Shown: piece after piece, positions 13,128-20,424 of the stretch
Position numbering within the stretch: position 1 is the first letter of the stretch
Layout of the letters: each line of letters opens with the position of its first letter
Origin: Bacteroidales bacterium
GTDB lineage: Bacteria; Bacteroidota; Bacteroidia; Bacteroidales; JAGOPY01
Length of the DNA: 38,284 nucleotides
Direction of reading: 5' to 3'
Assembly: GCA_023229505.1 (NCBI GenBank)
Contig: JALNZD010000040.1
Location: 1-38,284, forward strand
Notes under the pieces: model-generated
Told to the model about the DNA's origin: nothing
Seen by the model: only the letters and a program-made list of their open reading frames with translations
Databases searched by the model: none
Made by a program: the position numbers and the translations under genes

Positions 13128-15091
13128 TTAATCTTTCAAACATCTGACAGAAACTGCATTTTGCTTCAGGGTTTCATAGCGGCTGACCTTGGGGTTATCC
13201 ACATTCATCAGTCTTATCCAGGAGTTGGTCGATGTAGATTCAGTGGAGGTAGCAAAGTAGCCGTTGACACCCAGATCAGAGAAAAATCCGAGGTTATAAA
13301 TCCCGCCCATGAGTGCATCAAAGCCGGTCGGACCGCCCGGTTTGAGCTGTGTGCCCTGGTCGGTGCCACGCCACCCGGTGAGATCTGCATCGGCAGGAGA
13401 CATCCCGAGGGCAATCTCCATCGTTTTCACCTCTGCGTCGGTGGGCACATGCCAGCCGTCAGGACAGATTCCTTTTGCCCCGGCGGTAGTAGAATAGTTC
13501 ATCATCTCGTTCCATTGATACAGGCCGCCTTTAAGGTTACAGTTAATAGCCTGGTTCTGGTAGCAGTATTTTTCCATGATCGCATTATCGCCCTGTGCCT
13601 GGCTGCTGTTGATCATGGTGCCGGCATCCAGGTTTTCCTTCAGCCAGCATTGTGTCGCGATCAACGCAGTATGATAGACCTTTCCCTGGTAAGTTATGGA
13701 TGAGAGTCCGGGGCACGGGTCACCTGTCCCTCCGCCGGAAGCCTCGGTGGCAAAGGTCCAGACCGGGCCGGCGACAGTATGGTCATGATCATCTTTCGCC
13801 ACGACGCGCCAATAGTAAACCGTGCTGTTAATCAAGTTCCCGGGATCATAGCTGAAATCACCGGTAGCGGATTGCACCAGCGGTGGAGGGCTTTCGGTCC
13901 CAAAATAAATATCGAATGTCAGCGGGTCGCTGTCGGGATCTGAACATGTCCATGACAACGGTGAAGTGATGCTCACTTCCGTTATATTATCCGCAGGAAT
14001 AGGATCTGATGGCTCTTCCGGTGCCTGGTTGAAGGAAGATCCTGCAGAAGCGATAAGGATCTCGTAAAGGATCGGAGGGGGATCGGTTTCATAATCGATT
14101 AGGGTAAAATCCCATACTTCAACCTTAACCCCTGCCCCGATCCCGGCACCGGCATACAGCGACCACCAGGGATCTGCAAACAGGTCGGCTTCGATCCGGC
14201 GGATTGTACCCGAAATCTTTTTCAATATCGTAGAAATTTGACCATGATCCGCTATTGTATTCAATACCAACTGTGAAAGAAAGTTCCTGTGTGACACTGG
14301 TGGTAATGGCAGAACTAATTTCCAGGTTGACACCGGCATTGACCTCGATCTCAGGCGTGAGAATGACCGGGACAGGGCCAACCATGACGGTAATCGGTGT
14401 AAATTCTATGCTGAGCAGCTTTTTCTCTTTCTCCCATTCGATATTCAGCAAGGTGAGGGTAGCCGCAATCTCGATCTCTTCATCAACCTGGAATTGGACC
14501 TTGAGTTTTTTGACTTTGAATTTTTTAATCTCATAGCTGCAGCTGATGGTGGGATCGATGGTCAGGGTTGCAGATATTTCGACCAGTTCGTCTTCATCGA
14601 GGAAAGTGGAAAGTTCGTAGGTCAGGTTGGTATTCTTGCCCGATTTATCATAGACCGGTGTAAGTTTGAGATGTTCATCAAGAATTTTGATGCTCTTGAC
14701 CTTATCGGCCGTAAGATGATAATCAAGGGTAAAGAATCCATCCTCAATGGTTTCTGAAAGACTTGCAAAAGCAGTGGTAATGATCACCTGGCCATTTTGT
14801 GTTGTGATGGAGCTGATTTTGCGCAGGCAGCCGTTTCCGACACCCGATACAATGATATCGCCGGCCTGAAGGTCATACAGACCGGTTATTCCGCTGTTAA
14901 AAGTATTAGGTATAATTACTGCTGTCTACCGATACAAGATTGGCATTCCAATCAGATGCGGAGATGACTTTCGTGGTGGATGGGATCTTTACCTGGTCAT
15001 CAGGTTCCTCCTCCTTCTGGCAGCTTAAAGGCAAAAACAGGATGATCCCGGAGAAGAGGACCATCCATGCCGCCCTGAAATTGAGTTTCAT
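13128..15091 (-). pseudogene. FISUMP-domain lipoprotein gene broken by two frameshifts
   Basis: Three consecutive frames read as one protein of about 650 residues. Segment one (15091 to about 14910) has a lipoprotein signal, PLSCQKEEEPDD. Segment two (about 14905 to 14190) is a beta-rich region; it begins with TFNSGITGLYDLQAGDIIVS before the apparent ATG at 14787, so that ATG is not a true start. Segment three (about 14210 to 13128) contains a fibronectin-III-like domain (SPLSWTCSDPDSDP, YYWRVVAKDD) and a C-terminal FISUMP domain (CWLKENLDAG, CPDGWHVPTDAE, VRCLKD). Each junction needs one extra base to be skipped. Either the gene is decayed or the assembly has two single-base errors. FISUMP proteins are surface proteins of Bacteroidota and Fibrobacter of unknown function. 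The vWA lipoprotein follows directly. Confidence 0.75.
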
Positions 15092-15387
15092 AATATGATG
15101 GTATTGGTTTGGTTAAGAAATGAAACATGGCATATATCTTATTGAAACAAATATAAGATATATTTCAAAATTATTTTGCATTTTTTGCAAATCACTGCCA
15201 CTTTCTTTTGCAAAAAATAGACCTTTTTCTCCTTTTCTTGTCTTCTTCCTGAAGTTAATCCCACACATCCCGGTTCGAGGGAAATGATTATGGCATAATC
15301 TGCCTGTTTACGGTATGACCATAGCAACAAGCCTTTTCTGTATGGATTTTCGCGGGCTTAACTTTGATCCATAAAAAAACAAAAGCC
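15092..15387. other. Divergent intergenic region
   Basis: No gene is seen between the FISUMP lipoprotein (minus) and the DUF2062 remnant (plus). Minus-strand TATATTTG at 15148-15155 is a perfect -7 box for the lipoprotein gene but has no well-spaced TTTG. Plus-strand TAACTTTG at 15359-15366 is a perfect -7 box for the DUF2062 remnant, 21 bp before its ATG. Confidence 0.5.
15148..15155 (-). promoter_or_regulatory. Promoter -7 box of the FISUMP/vWA lipoprotein operon
   Basis: TATATTTG on the minus strand fits TAnnTTTG fully and lies about 56 bp before the start at 15091. The only TTTG upstream is too close, about 10 bp away. Confidence 0.45.
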
Positions 15388-15576
15388 ATGAAAAAGTCCA
15401 AATTCAACCCTGTCCGGAAGGTCATCAAGAAGCTGAAGACCATCAACGCAGATCCGATGAAAGTCTGTTATGGCTTTGCCTTCGGGGTATTCATGAGCAC
15501 GACCCCGCTGACCGTCGGGGCATTTTACCTTGTCAGGTCGATATTTTCCAGGAAACTTACAGCACAATTAGCATGA
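15388..15576 (+). pseudogene. DUF2062 protein remnant (62 aa)
   Basis: The peptide has the DUF2062 N-terminal pattern: a basic helix (VRKVIKKLKTINADP) followed by the membrane-entering GFAFGVFMSTTPLTVGAF. DUF2062 proteins are usually about 150 residues with two or three membrane segments and a conserved NP motif; here the frame stops soon after the first one with a divergent tail (SIFSRKLTAQLA). The ATG at 15388 is preferred over one at 15364 because it lies directly after the -7 box at 15359-15366. I take it as a truncated, probably non-functional remnant. No continuation of the family is found downstream. Confidence 0.55.
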
Positions 15577-15658
15577 AAATACTTAACCATTAAATTCCTG
15601 TTATTTATATCAACCAATTATAAAAACAAATATCCTTCGTAAAAGAGCCTATAAGATA

Positions 15659-16468
15659 GTGACCTGGGTCAAGTTAACTTACTTGATATCTTACGGATTA
15701 ACGGTATTTAAGTTTATTTGCTGTTTAATGTTTATTATTCTGTTAGATGGTTGTAGGCCATGCTATTATGCTCCCAGCGCGCAAAATGTTCCATTATTCA
15801 AAGAGAAAAACGAAGGTAACGGTTCAATTGCTTTAAGACTCAGTATGCGAACCATCGGTTGCGATATGCAAGGAGCTTTTGCAATAACAGATCATCTTGG
15901 TTTGATGGCGAATTATAGTTATTTTTCCGGGAGAGGGTCAACGGCTAATTTTGATGGAGAAGACCTTTCAGGTCATTTTAAAAGTCACCTGACGGAATTT
16001 GGTCTTGGCTATTATTTACCATTTAAGAATAAGTTTTTGTTTGAAACGTATGGAGGTTACGGCAAGAGCTGGATTGAAAATCATTATGATTATTTTGTTG
16101 GAAACGGGTATTCCACTCTTGGGTCTTCATGTTTTTTTATTCAACCGGCGGTTGGTTTTTATAAAAAAAATATAAGACTTGCTTTTTCTGCCAGATTCCG
16201 TGGAGTAAATTTTAACCAGGTACATTTTGATTCCGGTCTGGATCAAACATATAAGGAAGAGCTCCTCCAAATTCAGGATAATCCTGTCGTATTTTTCATT
16301 GAACCGGCTTTTACATTCAGAGGAGGTGGGGAGCATGTTAAAATTCAGGTACAAATAGGACTATCATTTAAAGTCAGTGATACGGAATTAGTTTATGATC
16401 CGATGAATTTCAATATTGGCCTGATTTTTAACATTCACGGGAAGAAAAAGTCAGAAACAGAACCGTGA
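15659..16468 (+). CDS. Outer-membrane beta-barrel lipoprotein
   Basis: The 269-residue product has an N-terminal hydrophobic stretch and lipobox-like LDGC with Cys32, followed by CYYAPSAQNVPLF, a beginning shared by many Bacteroidota outer-membrane lipoproteins of unknown function ('C..YxP...N.PLF.EK.E'). The rest alternates aromatic and small residues in strands (YSYFSGRG, FGLGYYLPF, LFETYGGYGKSW, IRLAFSARFRG, FNIGLIFNIHG), as expected for an outer-membrane beta-barrel. The listed start is GTG; no ATG gives a complete signal peptide, and a TTG at 15683 is an alternative. It stands alone, with no partner gene on the same strand. Confidence 0.65.
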   Translation: MTWVKLTYLISYGLTVFKFICCLMFIILLDGCRPCYYAPSAQNVPLFKEKNEGNGSIALRLSMRTIGCDMQGAFAITDHLGLMANYSYFSGRGSTANFDGEDLSGHFKSHLTEFGLGYYLPFKNKFLFETYGGYGKSWIENHYDYFVGNGYSTLGSSCFFIQPAVGFYKKNIRLAFSARFRGVNFNQVHFDSGLDQTYKEELLQIQDNPVVFFIEPAFTFRGGGEHVKIQVQIGLSFKVSDTELVYDPMNFNIGLIFNIHGKKKSETEP

Positions 16469-16494
16469 AAAAGGATTCCTGAGCTTTCTACGTC

Positions 16495-16582
16495 ATAACA
16501 GAACGCGGATGACGCGGATGCAACGGATGACCGCGGATATTTTTCTGCGCCAATCTGCGAATTTATCAGCGCTAATCTGCGA
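16495..16582. repeat. Decamer-like repeat tract
   Basis: Repeated units CGCGGATG / ACGGATGA and then TCTGCGCCAA, TCTGCGAATT, TCAGCGCTAA, TCTGCGAGAC occur side by side. The tract lies between convergent genes and covers the last few codons of the DUF2779 gene. It belongs to the same type as 18140-18240. Confidence 0.55.
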
Positions 16583-18053
16583 GACCCTTTAAAACCTTTA
16601 CGATTTCCACCATTGCCAGCGTATCCAACTTACAGTATTCCAGGAGATTTTTGCGCGTAGTCCGGATCTTATCGGGATCAGGCTCAGTAAATAGTGATGT
16701 AAAAGCCATGCTGGCCGATCCTCCGTCGCCGATGGCCAGGGTGTCATAGCTAAAACCAGGAACCATAGCGGGGAGTACCTGCTTGATAGAATAGGAGCCT
16801 TTCATCTCCGGGACATAGTAATACCGCTGCTGGAAAAGCACCATAAGGTCTTTAATCCGGGCGATCATCCGGCCAACAGGAGTGTCATATTCCGGGAAAT
16901 TTGCCGCAAGCTCGCTCAGCCGGGCCGACTCGAAGGCCTTGTTGAACACGATAATATCGCCATGTTCTCCAATGTCCCGGATAAGCTGGCGGATGAACGG
17001 AATCCTCGGATCAGTTCCGTTTGATTCCGCCAGGAAAAACCTGTGCGTTACCCCGGAAGTTTCGGAATGCATGATATGCATCGAATACTGGAACACGATC
17101 TGCTGATAAGACCGGCTACGGTTGAACATCGGTGCTGCCGGCTGGAACGACTCAAAATCAAGGAAGTATAAGGGATAGTTCAATCCATCCAGGAACATGC
17201 GGATCGTATCCTTATCGATGTGTGTTTCGCCTTTCAGTTCGGCCATGACCTGCTGCCACTGGCTGTCATTCAGCTTGAAATCCGGCGGGATGTCTTCGAA
17301 CCGGAGGATACCCATGTTGTAGAGGTCCCATTTTTTATCCCCACCCAACCGGGAGATGTTGAAGATTGAATAATCCGGCACATGTTGCCAGCAATGACCA
17401 TGAAAATCACAATCATACGGGTCAGAACAATGCGGGCCGATATCGATAACGGGTGCCAGTGGCGCGGTGAGCGTGAAGAAAAAATCTGCAATATCCTGCT
17501 GCACCTTATCCTGGAGCTGCAGGATTCGTTGGTACACCGATTCTATCTTAAAAAGTTGATGCATATCTAATTCCCCGTTTCGTTCATATGCCGTATTCAG
17601 CACCACCAGGGAGACGTCGGCCAGTTCCAGGCCGCTGCGGGTCATTACATGATACTGGAAGGCGGCATCCAGCAGGTTCACCGGTTTCACCTGAGTGGAA
17701 CTCTTCACTTCGTAAGCTTTCCAACCCTCTTCATTTTTCACCAGGATATCGACGAAACAGTGCAGGCCGTTCATGGAAAATCCCGCCTCATAAATCACGG
17801 AAGCCCCGTCGCGGATCAATTGAGATGTCATCTCAATACTTTTTGCATAGTTGGCGGGCACATGGATGCCGGCATCGGTGCCGCCGGGGAAAAGCTGCTG
17901 TGCCAGTTTCCCGACATCAGTCCCCTGGCTGAAGATGGCCTGCTGCATGGCGGAGATCTGGTCCTTCAGCTTCGGCTGGTGCCAGTGGAGGTAGAGGGAC
18001 TTTTTACACTGGCTCCCTCTCAGGTATGTCGATTTGGAAAGTGTTGGAGGCAT
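16572..18053 (-). CDS. DUF2779 protein: Cas4-like nuclease fused to RNase-H-fold exonuclease
   Basis: The 493-residue protein combines two nuclease-like parts. Residues 1-225 are Cas4-like: Cys16 early, then Asp102 and E115-V-K117 of a PD-(D/E)xK core, and three Cys at 209, 215 and 221, giving the four-Cys arrangement that holds an iron-sulfur cluster in Cas4 and AddB. Residues about 290-490 are the DUF2779 domain, a DnaQ-like 3'-5' exonuclease fold: FLDFESF supplies the first acidic pair, IIVFNKAFESARL the second motif, and YCKLDTLAMVEI the last acidic residues. No CRISPR array or cas gene is nearby, so a general DNA or RNA processing or defence role is more likely. The gene stands alone, bordered by repeat tracts on both sides. 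Confidence 0.85.
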   Translation of the reverse strand: MPPTLSKSTYLRGSQCKKSLYLHWHQPKLKDQISAMQQAIFSQGTDVGKLAQQLFPGGTDAGIHVPANYAKSIEMTSQLIRDGASVIYEAGFSMNGLHCFVDILVKNEEGWKAYEVKSSTQVKPVNLLDAAFQYHVMTRSGLELADVSLVVLNTAYERNGELDMHQLFKIESVYQRILQLQDKVQQDIADFFFTLTAPLAPVIDIGPHCSDPYDCDFHGHCWQHVPDYSIFNISRLGGDKKWDLYNMGILRFEDIPPDFKLNDSQWQQVMAELKGETHIDKDTIRMFLDGLNYPLYFLDFESFQPAAPMFNRSRSYQQIVFQYSMHIMHSETSGVTHRFFLAESNGTDPRIPFIRQLIRDIGEHGDIIVFNKAFESARLSELAANFPEYDTPVGRMIARIKDLMVLFQQRYYYVPEMKGSYSIKQVLPAMVPGFSYDTLAIGDGGSASMAFTSLFTEPDPDKIRTTRKNLLEYCKLDTLAMVEIVKVLKGLAD

Positions 18054-18078
18054 TATATTGAGTTTGGATAAAGGTAGA

Positions 18079-18140
18079 GATTTACAATTTACAGTTTACG
18101 ATCTTAGAATATCGTTACTCGTTAAATCGCTACGTCGATA
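18079..18140. repeat. Half palindromic element fused to octamer repeat
   Basis: Units TTTACAA, TTTACAG, TTTACGA, TCTTAGA (18081-18108) match the left half of the palindromic element. The sequence then changes into the octamer family on the opposite strand: its reverse complement reads CGACGTAG, CGATTTAA, CGAGTAA, CGATATTC, as at 2526. The join suggests recombination between repeat families. Confidence 0.6.
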
Positions 18141-18159
18141 AATGCATCTGCGTCCTGAT

Positions 18160-18233
18160 CTGCGTAAATCAGCGAGAACCAGGAAAAAGTTTCTCGCAGT
18201 ATCAACGCAAATTTAAAGCGCTGATTTACGCAG
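18160..18233. repeat. Perfect 15-bp inverted repeat
   Basis: CTGCGTAAATCAGCG (18160-18174) and CGCTGATTTACGCAG (18219-18233) are exact reverse complements separated by 44 bases. The arms are made of the same TCTGCG-type units seen at 16500-16582. It lies just after the 3' end of the CAP-domain gene on the minus strand; no T-run follows. Confidence 0.7.
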
Positions 18234-18260
18234 ACAATGATCCGTTTAATTCTGTGGTAC

Positions 18261-19004
18261 TTAGTTCACCTGCCCGAAATTCTGTATCCATCGGTATAAA
18301 CCTGCTTTAAGGCCTGCATCATAGCATGCCACATGTGTCCACCTTGGATCCAGCAGATTATAACGATGGCCATATCCGGGAATACCCGTATCGATAAGTA
18401 ATTGTATAACAATCTGCCTGGCAGTTCCCTCTGGGTAGCGACCTGCAATATTTTCATTCCCTTCAGTCATATCCGGTGAATATTTTTTAATCCTGTCCCA
18501 TGGCATCGAGCCGTCACTGCCGACATGCCAGAGGGTCCAATCATGGCGATCCTGGTCCATAGCATGTTTTTTTACCGCCTCATAAATTCCTTTATCAGGT
18601 TTCAGAATAGATAGAGGCTTCATGGAACTTAAGTCTTTTCTCAGGCTCTCAATGGCTTGTGATTCATCCTCCGGTTCATTAAGCCAGACTGTATCAATCC
18701 TTACAAGCTTTTCAACCCCGTTAATGGTCTCATAAAACATCGTCAAAGAATATTTCATCTGCCCACTTCCAATAACTTCCGGGTTTTTTTTTGCCTCTTT
18801 TAGATATTGATCCAGGTAAACCAGGTAACCTTTTGGATTACTTCTAAGCAGGTTGATCTCGTATATCATCTCTTTCTCAGATGGTTTCATATACGAAGCA
18901 CTTGCTGCTGTATTCAAATGATCCGATTTCTGACTAAAGGAGCAATTCCAAATTAAGGCAGATAGGAGTGAAGCAAATATAGCCTGCTTTAGATAGTGTT
19001 TCAA
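18261..19004 (-). CDS. Secreted CAP (SCP/PR1-like) domain protein
   Basis: The 247-residue protein has an N-terminal signal peptide ending around NCSFSQ; the start codon is TTG, as no ATG is available before the signal. The CAP domain covers about residues 40-245: EMIYEINLLRSNP is the first helix, HVGSDGSMPWDRI and EGNENIAGRYPEG give the central part, and GIPGYGHRYNLLDP holds the conserved GHR pattern. CAP proteins are extracellular, bind lipids or cleave peptides in some organisms, and have no settled bacterial function. It follows a truncated cysteine hydrolase gene by 11 bp, so the two were probably cotranscribed. Confidence 0.85.
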   Translation of the reverse strand: MKHYLKQAIFASLLSALIWNCSFSQKSDHLNTAASASYMKPSEKEMIYEINLLRSNPKGYLVYLDQYLKEAKKNPEVIGSGQMKYSLTMFYETINGVEKLVRIDTVWLNEPEDESQAIESLRKDLSSMKPLSILKPDKGIYEAVKKHAMDQDRHDWTLWHVGSDGSMPWDRIKKYSPDMTEGNENIAGRYPEGTARQIVIQLLIDTGIPGYGHRYNLLDPRWTHVACYDAGLKAGLYRWIQNFGQVN

Positions 19005-19015
19005 TGTTCTTGTTT

Positions 19016-19348
19016 TCAGATTTTCACGACCTTCTGATCGTCAGGCAGGATGGTAACTTCTTCAGGGAACTCGAACTCCGGCGTGCCGGGAAAAGGTCCA
19101 TATTCCTTGTCGGTATGGTAAATGCGGATCACGGGGAAACCGCTTTTACGGAACAGGTCGATATAGGCGTTGATCATGTACAAAGAGACTTCTTTTTCAC
19201 GTTCTTCCACCATGGGAAGGAACTGTTTCTGGATATCGATCACCAGCAGGGCCGGATGCAGGCGTTCGGGCTTTTTGTCCTGGGAAAAGAGGGTTGTGCT
19301 GCTTGCCAGCAGGGTCAGGGAAACGATGAGGAAGAGGATCTTTTTCAT
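19016..19348 (-). pseudogene. Truncated isochorismatase-like cysteine hydrolase with signal peptide
   Basis: The 110-residue product begins with a signal peptide ending at TLFSQ and continues with PALLVIDIQKQFLPM, which contains the catalytic Asp of the isochorismatase/cysteine-hydrolase fold. It then ends at EEVTILPDDQKVVKI. Full-length family members are about 180-200 residues and continue with the conserved Lys-containing loop and the nucleophile Cys region, both missing here. The protein can therefore not be an active hydrolase of the usual kind. A 54-bp DNA segment of it (19046-19099) is repeated in diverged form at 19465-19518, pointing to an older tandem duplication followed by loss. 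Confidence 0.7.
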
Positions 19349-19388
19349 AGGGTGAAAGGGTCAGTTGTTGTGGCAAAGATAATGAATT

Positions 19389-19449
19389 GATTTACAATTT
19401 ACAGTTTACAATCTAAGATCTCAGATCGGAAATTGTAAACCGTAAATCC
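19389..19449. repeat. Palindromic heptamer-periodic element, copy 4
   Basis: This copy reads cleanly in 7-bp units: TTTACAA, TTTACAG, TTTACAA, TCTAAGA, TCTCAGA, TCGGAAA, TTGTAAA, CCGTAAA. The two halves are roughly reverse complements, but the core palindrome is less perfect than in copy 1. It lies upstream of the truncated hydrolase gene. Confidence 0.75.
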
Positions 19450-19545
19450 TTTAATTTCTCGCAGCAGAATGGTTACTTCGGCGGGAAACTCGAATTCCGG
19501 CGTACCGGGAAACGGCCCGCCCATTCCGAAACCGAAGCCACTCAT
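19399..19545 (-). pseudogene. Second cysteine-hydrolase remnant (48-codon frame)
   Basis: Read on the minus strand, the frame contains GPFPGTPEFEFPAEVTIL, nearly the same as GPFPGTPEFEFPEEVTIL in the gene at 19016-19348. It then jumps to LLREIKG, which resembles a later helix of the family, and finishes inside the palindromic repeat. It is a remnant of a duplicated gene with an apparent internal deletion and is not expected to be functional. Confidence 0.6.
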
Positions 19546-19596
19546 CAGCCTGAATATCTCTTCATCATTATTAGTTAGAAAAAAAAGTTAAAATTA

Positions 19597-19628
19597 TTTG
19601 GTTTATAAAATAAATAAGTTTATATTTG
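19597..19628 (+). promoter_or_regulatory. Near-perfect Bacteroidota promoter
   Basis: TTTG at 19597-19600 and TATATTTG at 19621-19628 are separated by 20 bp, matching both consensus boxes fully. Transcription should start near 19635, leaving a leader of about 65 A/T-rich bases before the ATG at 19699. Confidence 0.8.
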
Positions 19629-19698
19629 TGCCTTATTTACAATAAATATGATCAGAATTTTAAAAAGAATTAATCAAATTATTTAAAAACAATAAGTT

Positions 19699-20115
19699 AT
19701 GGAAACAACGAATGATTACAATGGAAAACTGAATGTCATTTACGAAATGATTGAAAACTCAAAAACACGGATCAGGATGGGTAAGCGATCAGGTTACCGC
19801 ACGCATCTCGATACGGCCTTTATTTATTTATGGTATGGGTTTTTCTTCACATTGATGGTAATTCTTGCTTTTTCTATCGGAGGGAAAATCTCATGGGAGA
19901 TTTCCAACGCATTGATCATCAGCATGTATGGCCTCGGTACTTTTGTGTCAGGAGGAATATTAAAATTCAAACCACTCATCATAGGCGGTATCAGTTGTTG
20001 GATTATTGCACTGGGTGCATTCTTTGTGCCTGGACATTATATGCTCCTGTTGGTTTCACTTTCAATAATTATCGCCTATTTGATCCCGGGTTATTTATTG
20101 CGCAGAGCCCATTAA
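19699..20115 (+). CDS. Four-helix membrane protein paired with a winged-helix regulator
   Basis: The 138-residue protein has a charged N-terminal region of about 40 residues (MIENSKTRIRMGKRSG) followed by four membrane segments at about residues 42-62, 68-88, 92-110 and 112-132, ending in a basic LLRRAH. The family is not recognised by name, but the pattern 'helix with ...MIE.SK...+, then four membrane spans' next to a winged-helix gene is common in Bacteroidota. It is driven by the strong promoter at 19597-19628, and the regulator gene follows 12 bp later, so the two form an operon. It may sense envelope state or simply be the target of the regulator. Confidence 0.7.
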   Translation: METTNDYNGKLNVIYEMIENSKTRIRMGKRSGYRTHLDTAFIYLWYGFFFTLMVILAFSIGGKISWEISNALIISMYGLGTFVSGGILKFKPLIIGGISCWIIALGAFFVPGHYMLLLVSLSIIIAYLIPGYLLRRAH

Positions 20116-20127
20116 ATCCATCAGGTC

Positions 20128-20424
20128 ATGTTTGAAGAACTGGATCCGGTATTACATTCACAACTGCGACTGGCGATCATGTCGGTGCTGATCAGTGTGG
20201 AGACGGCTGAATTTAATTATCTGCTGGAGAAAACAGGCGCTACCAGGGGAAACCTTAGCGTTCAGATCACCAGGTTAAATGAAGCCGGCTACGTTGATGT
20301 AAAAAAGAGTTTTCGCCAAAACTACCCCCTGACTACCTGCAATATTACTCCTAAAGGTGTTGAAGCTTTCGAGAAATATGTTAAGGCCCTGCAGGGGTAT
20401 CTTCAACGGGAGAAGAATAGCTGA
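20128..20424 (+). CDS. Winged-helix transcriptional regulator (HTH_34-like)
   Basis: The 98-residue protein is a single winged helix: LHSQLRLAIMSVL is helix one, FNYLLEKTGATRGNLSVQITRL holds helices two and three (recognition helix ATRGNLSVQI), and YVDVKKSFRQNYPLTTCNIT forms the wing, followed by GVEAFEKYVKAL for dimerisation. It matches the small MarR/ArsR-like 'winged helix DNA-binding' family. It is the second gene of an operon with the membrane protein and probably controls that operon. Its 3' end overlaps the convergent efflux gene by 22 bp (20403-20424). Confidence 0.8.
   Translation: MFEELDPVLHSQLRLAIMSVLISVETAEFNYLLEKTGATRGNLSVQITRLNEAGYVDVKKSFRQNYPLTTCNITPKGVEAFEKYVKALQGYLQREKNS

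Noticed and set aside
12762..13703. 313-codon plus-strand frame
   Set aside because: It is opposite the vWA and FISUMP genes, whose domains are certain, and its own peptide has no recognisable domain.
14125..14787. Independent 220-aa gene inside the FISUMP locus
   Set aside because: Its apparent ATG is preceded by in-frame sequence that continues the lipoprotein, and its last 20 residues are Arg/Cys-rich readthrough after the frame change.
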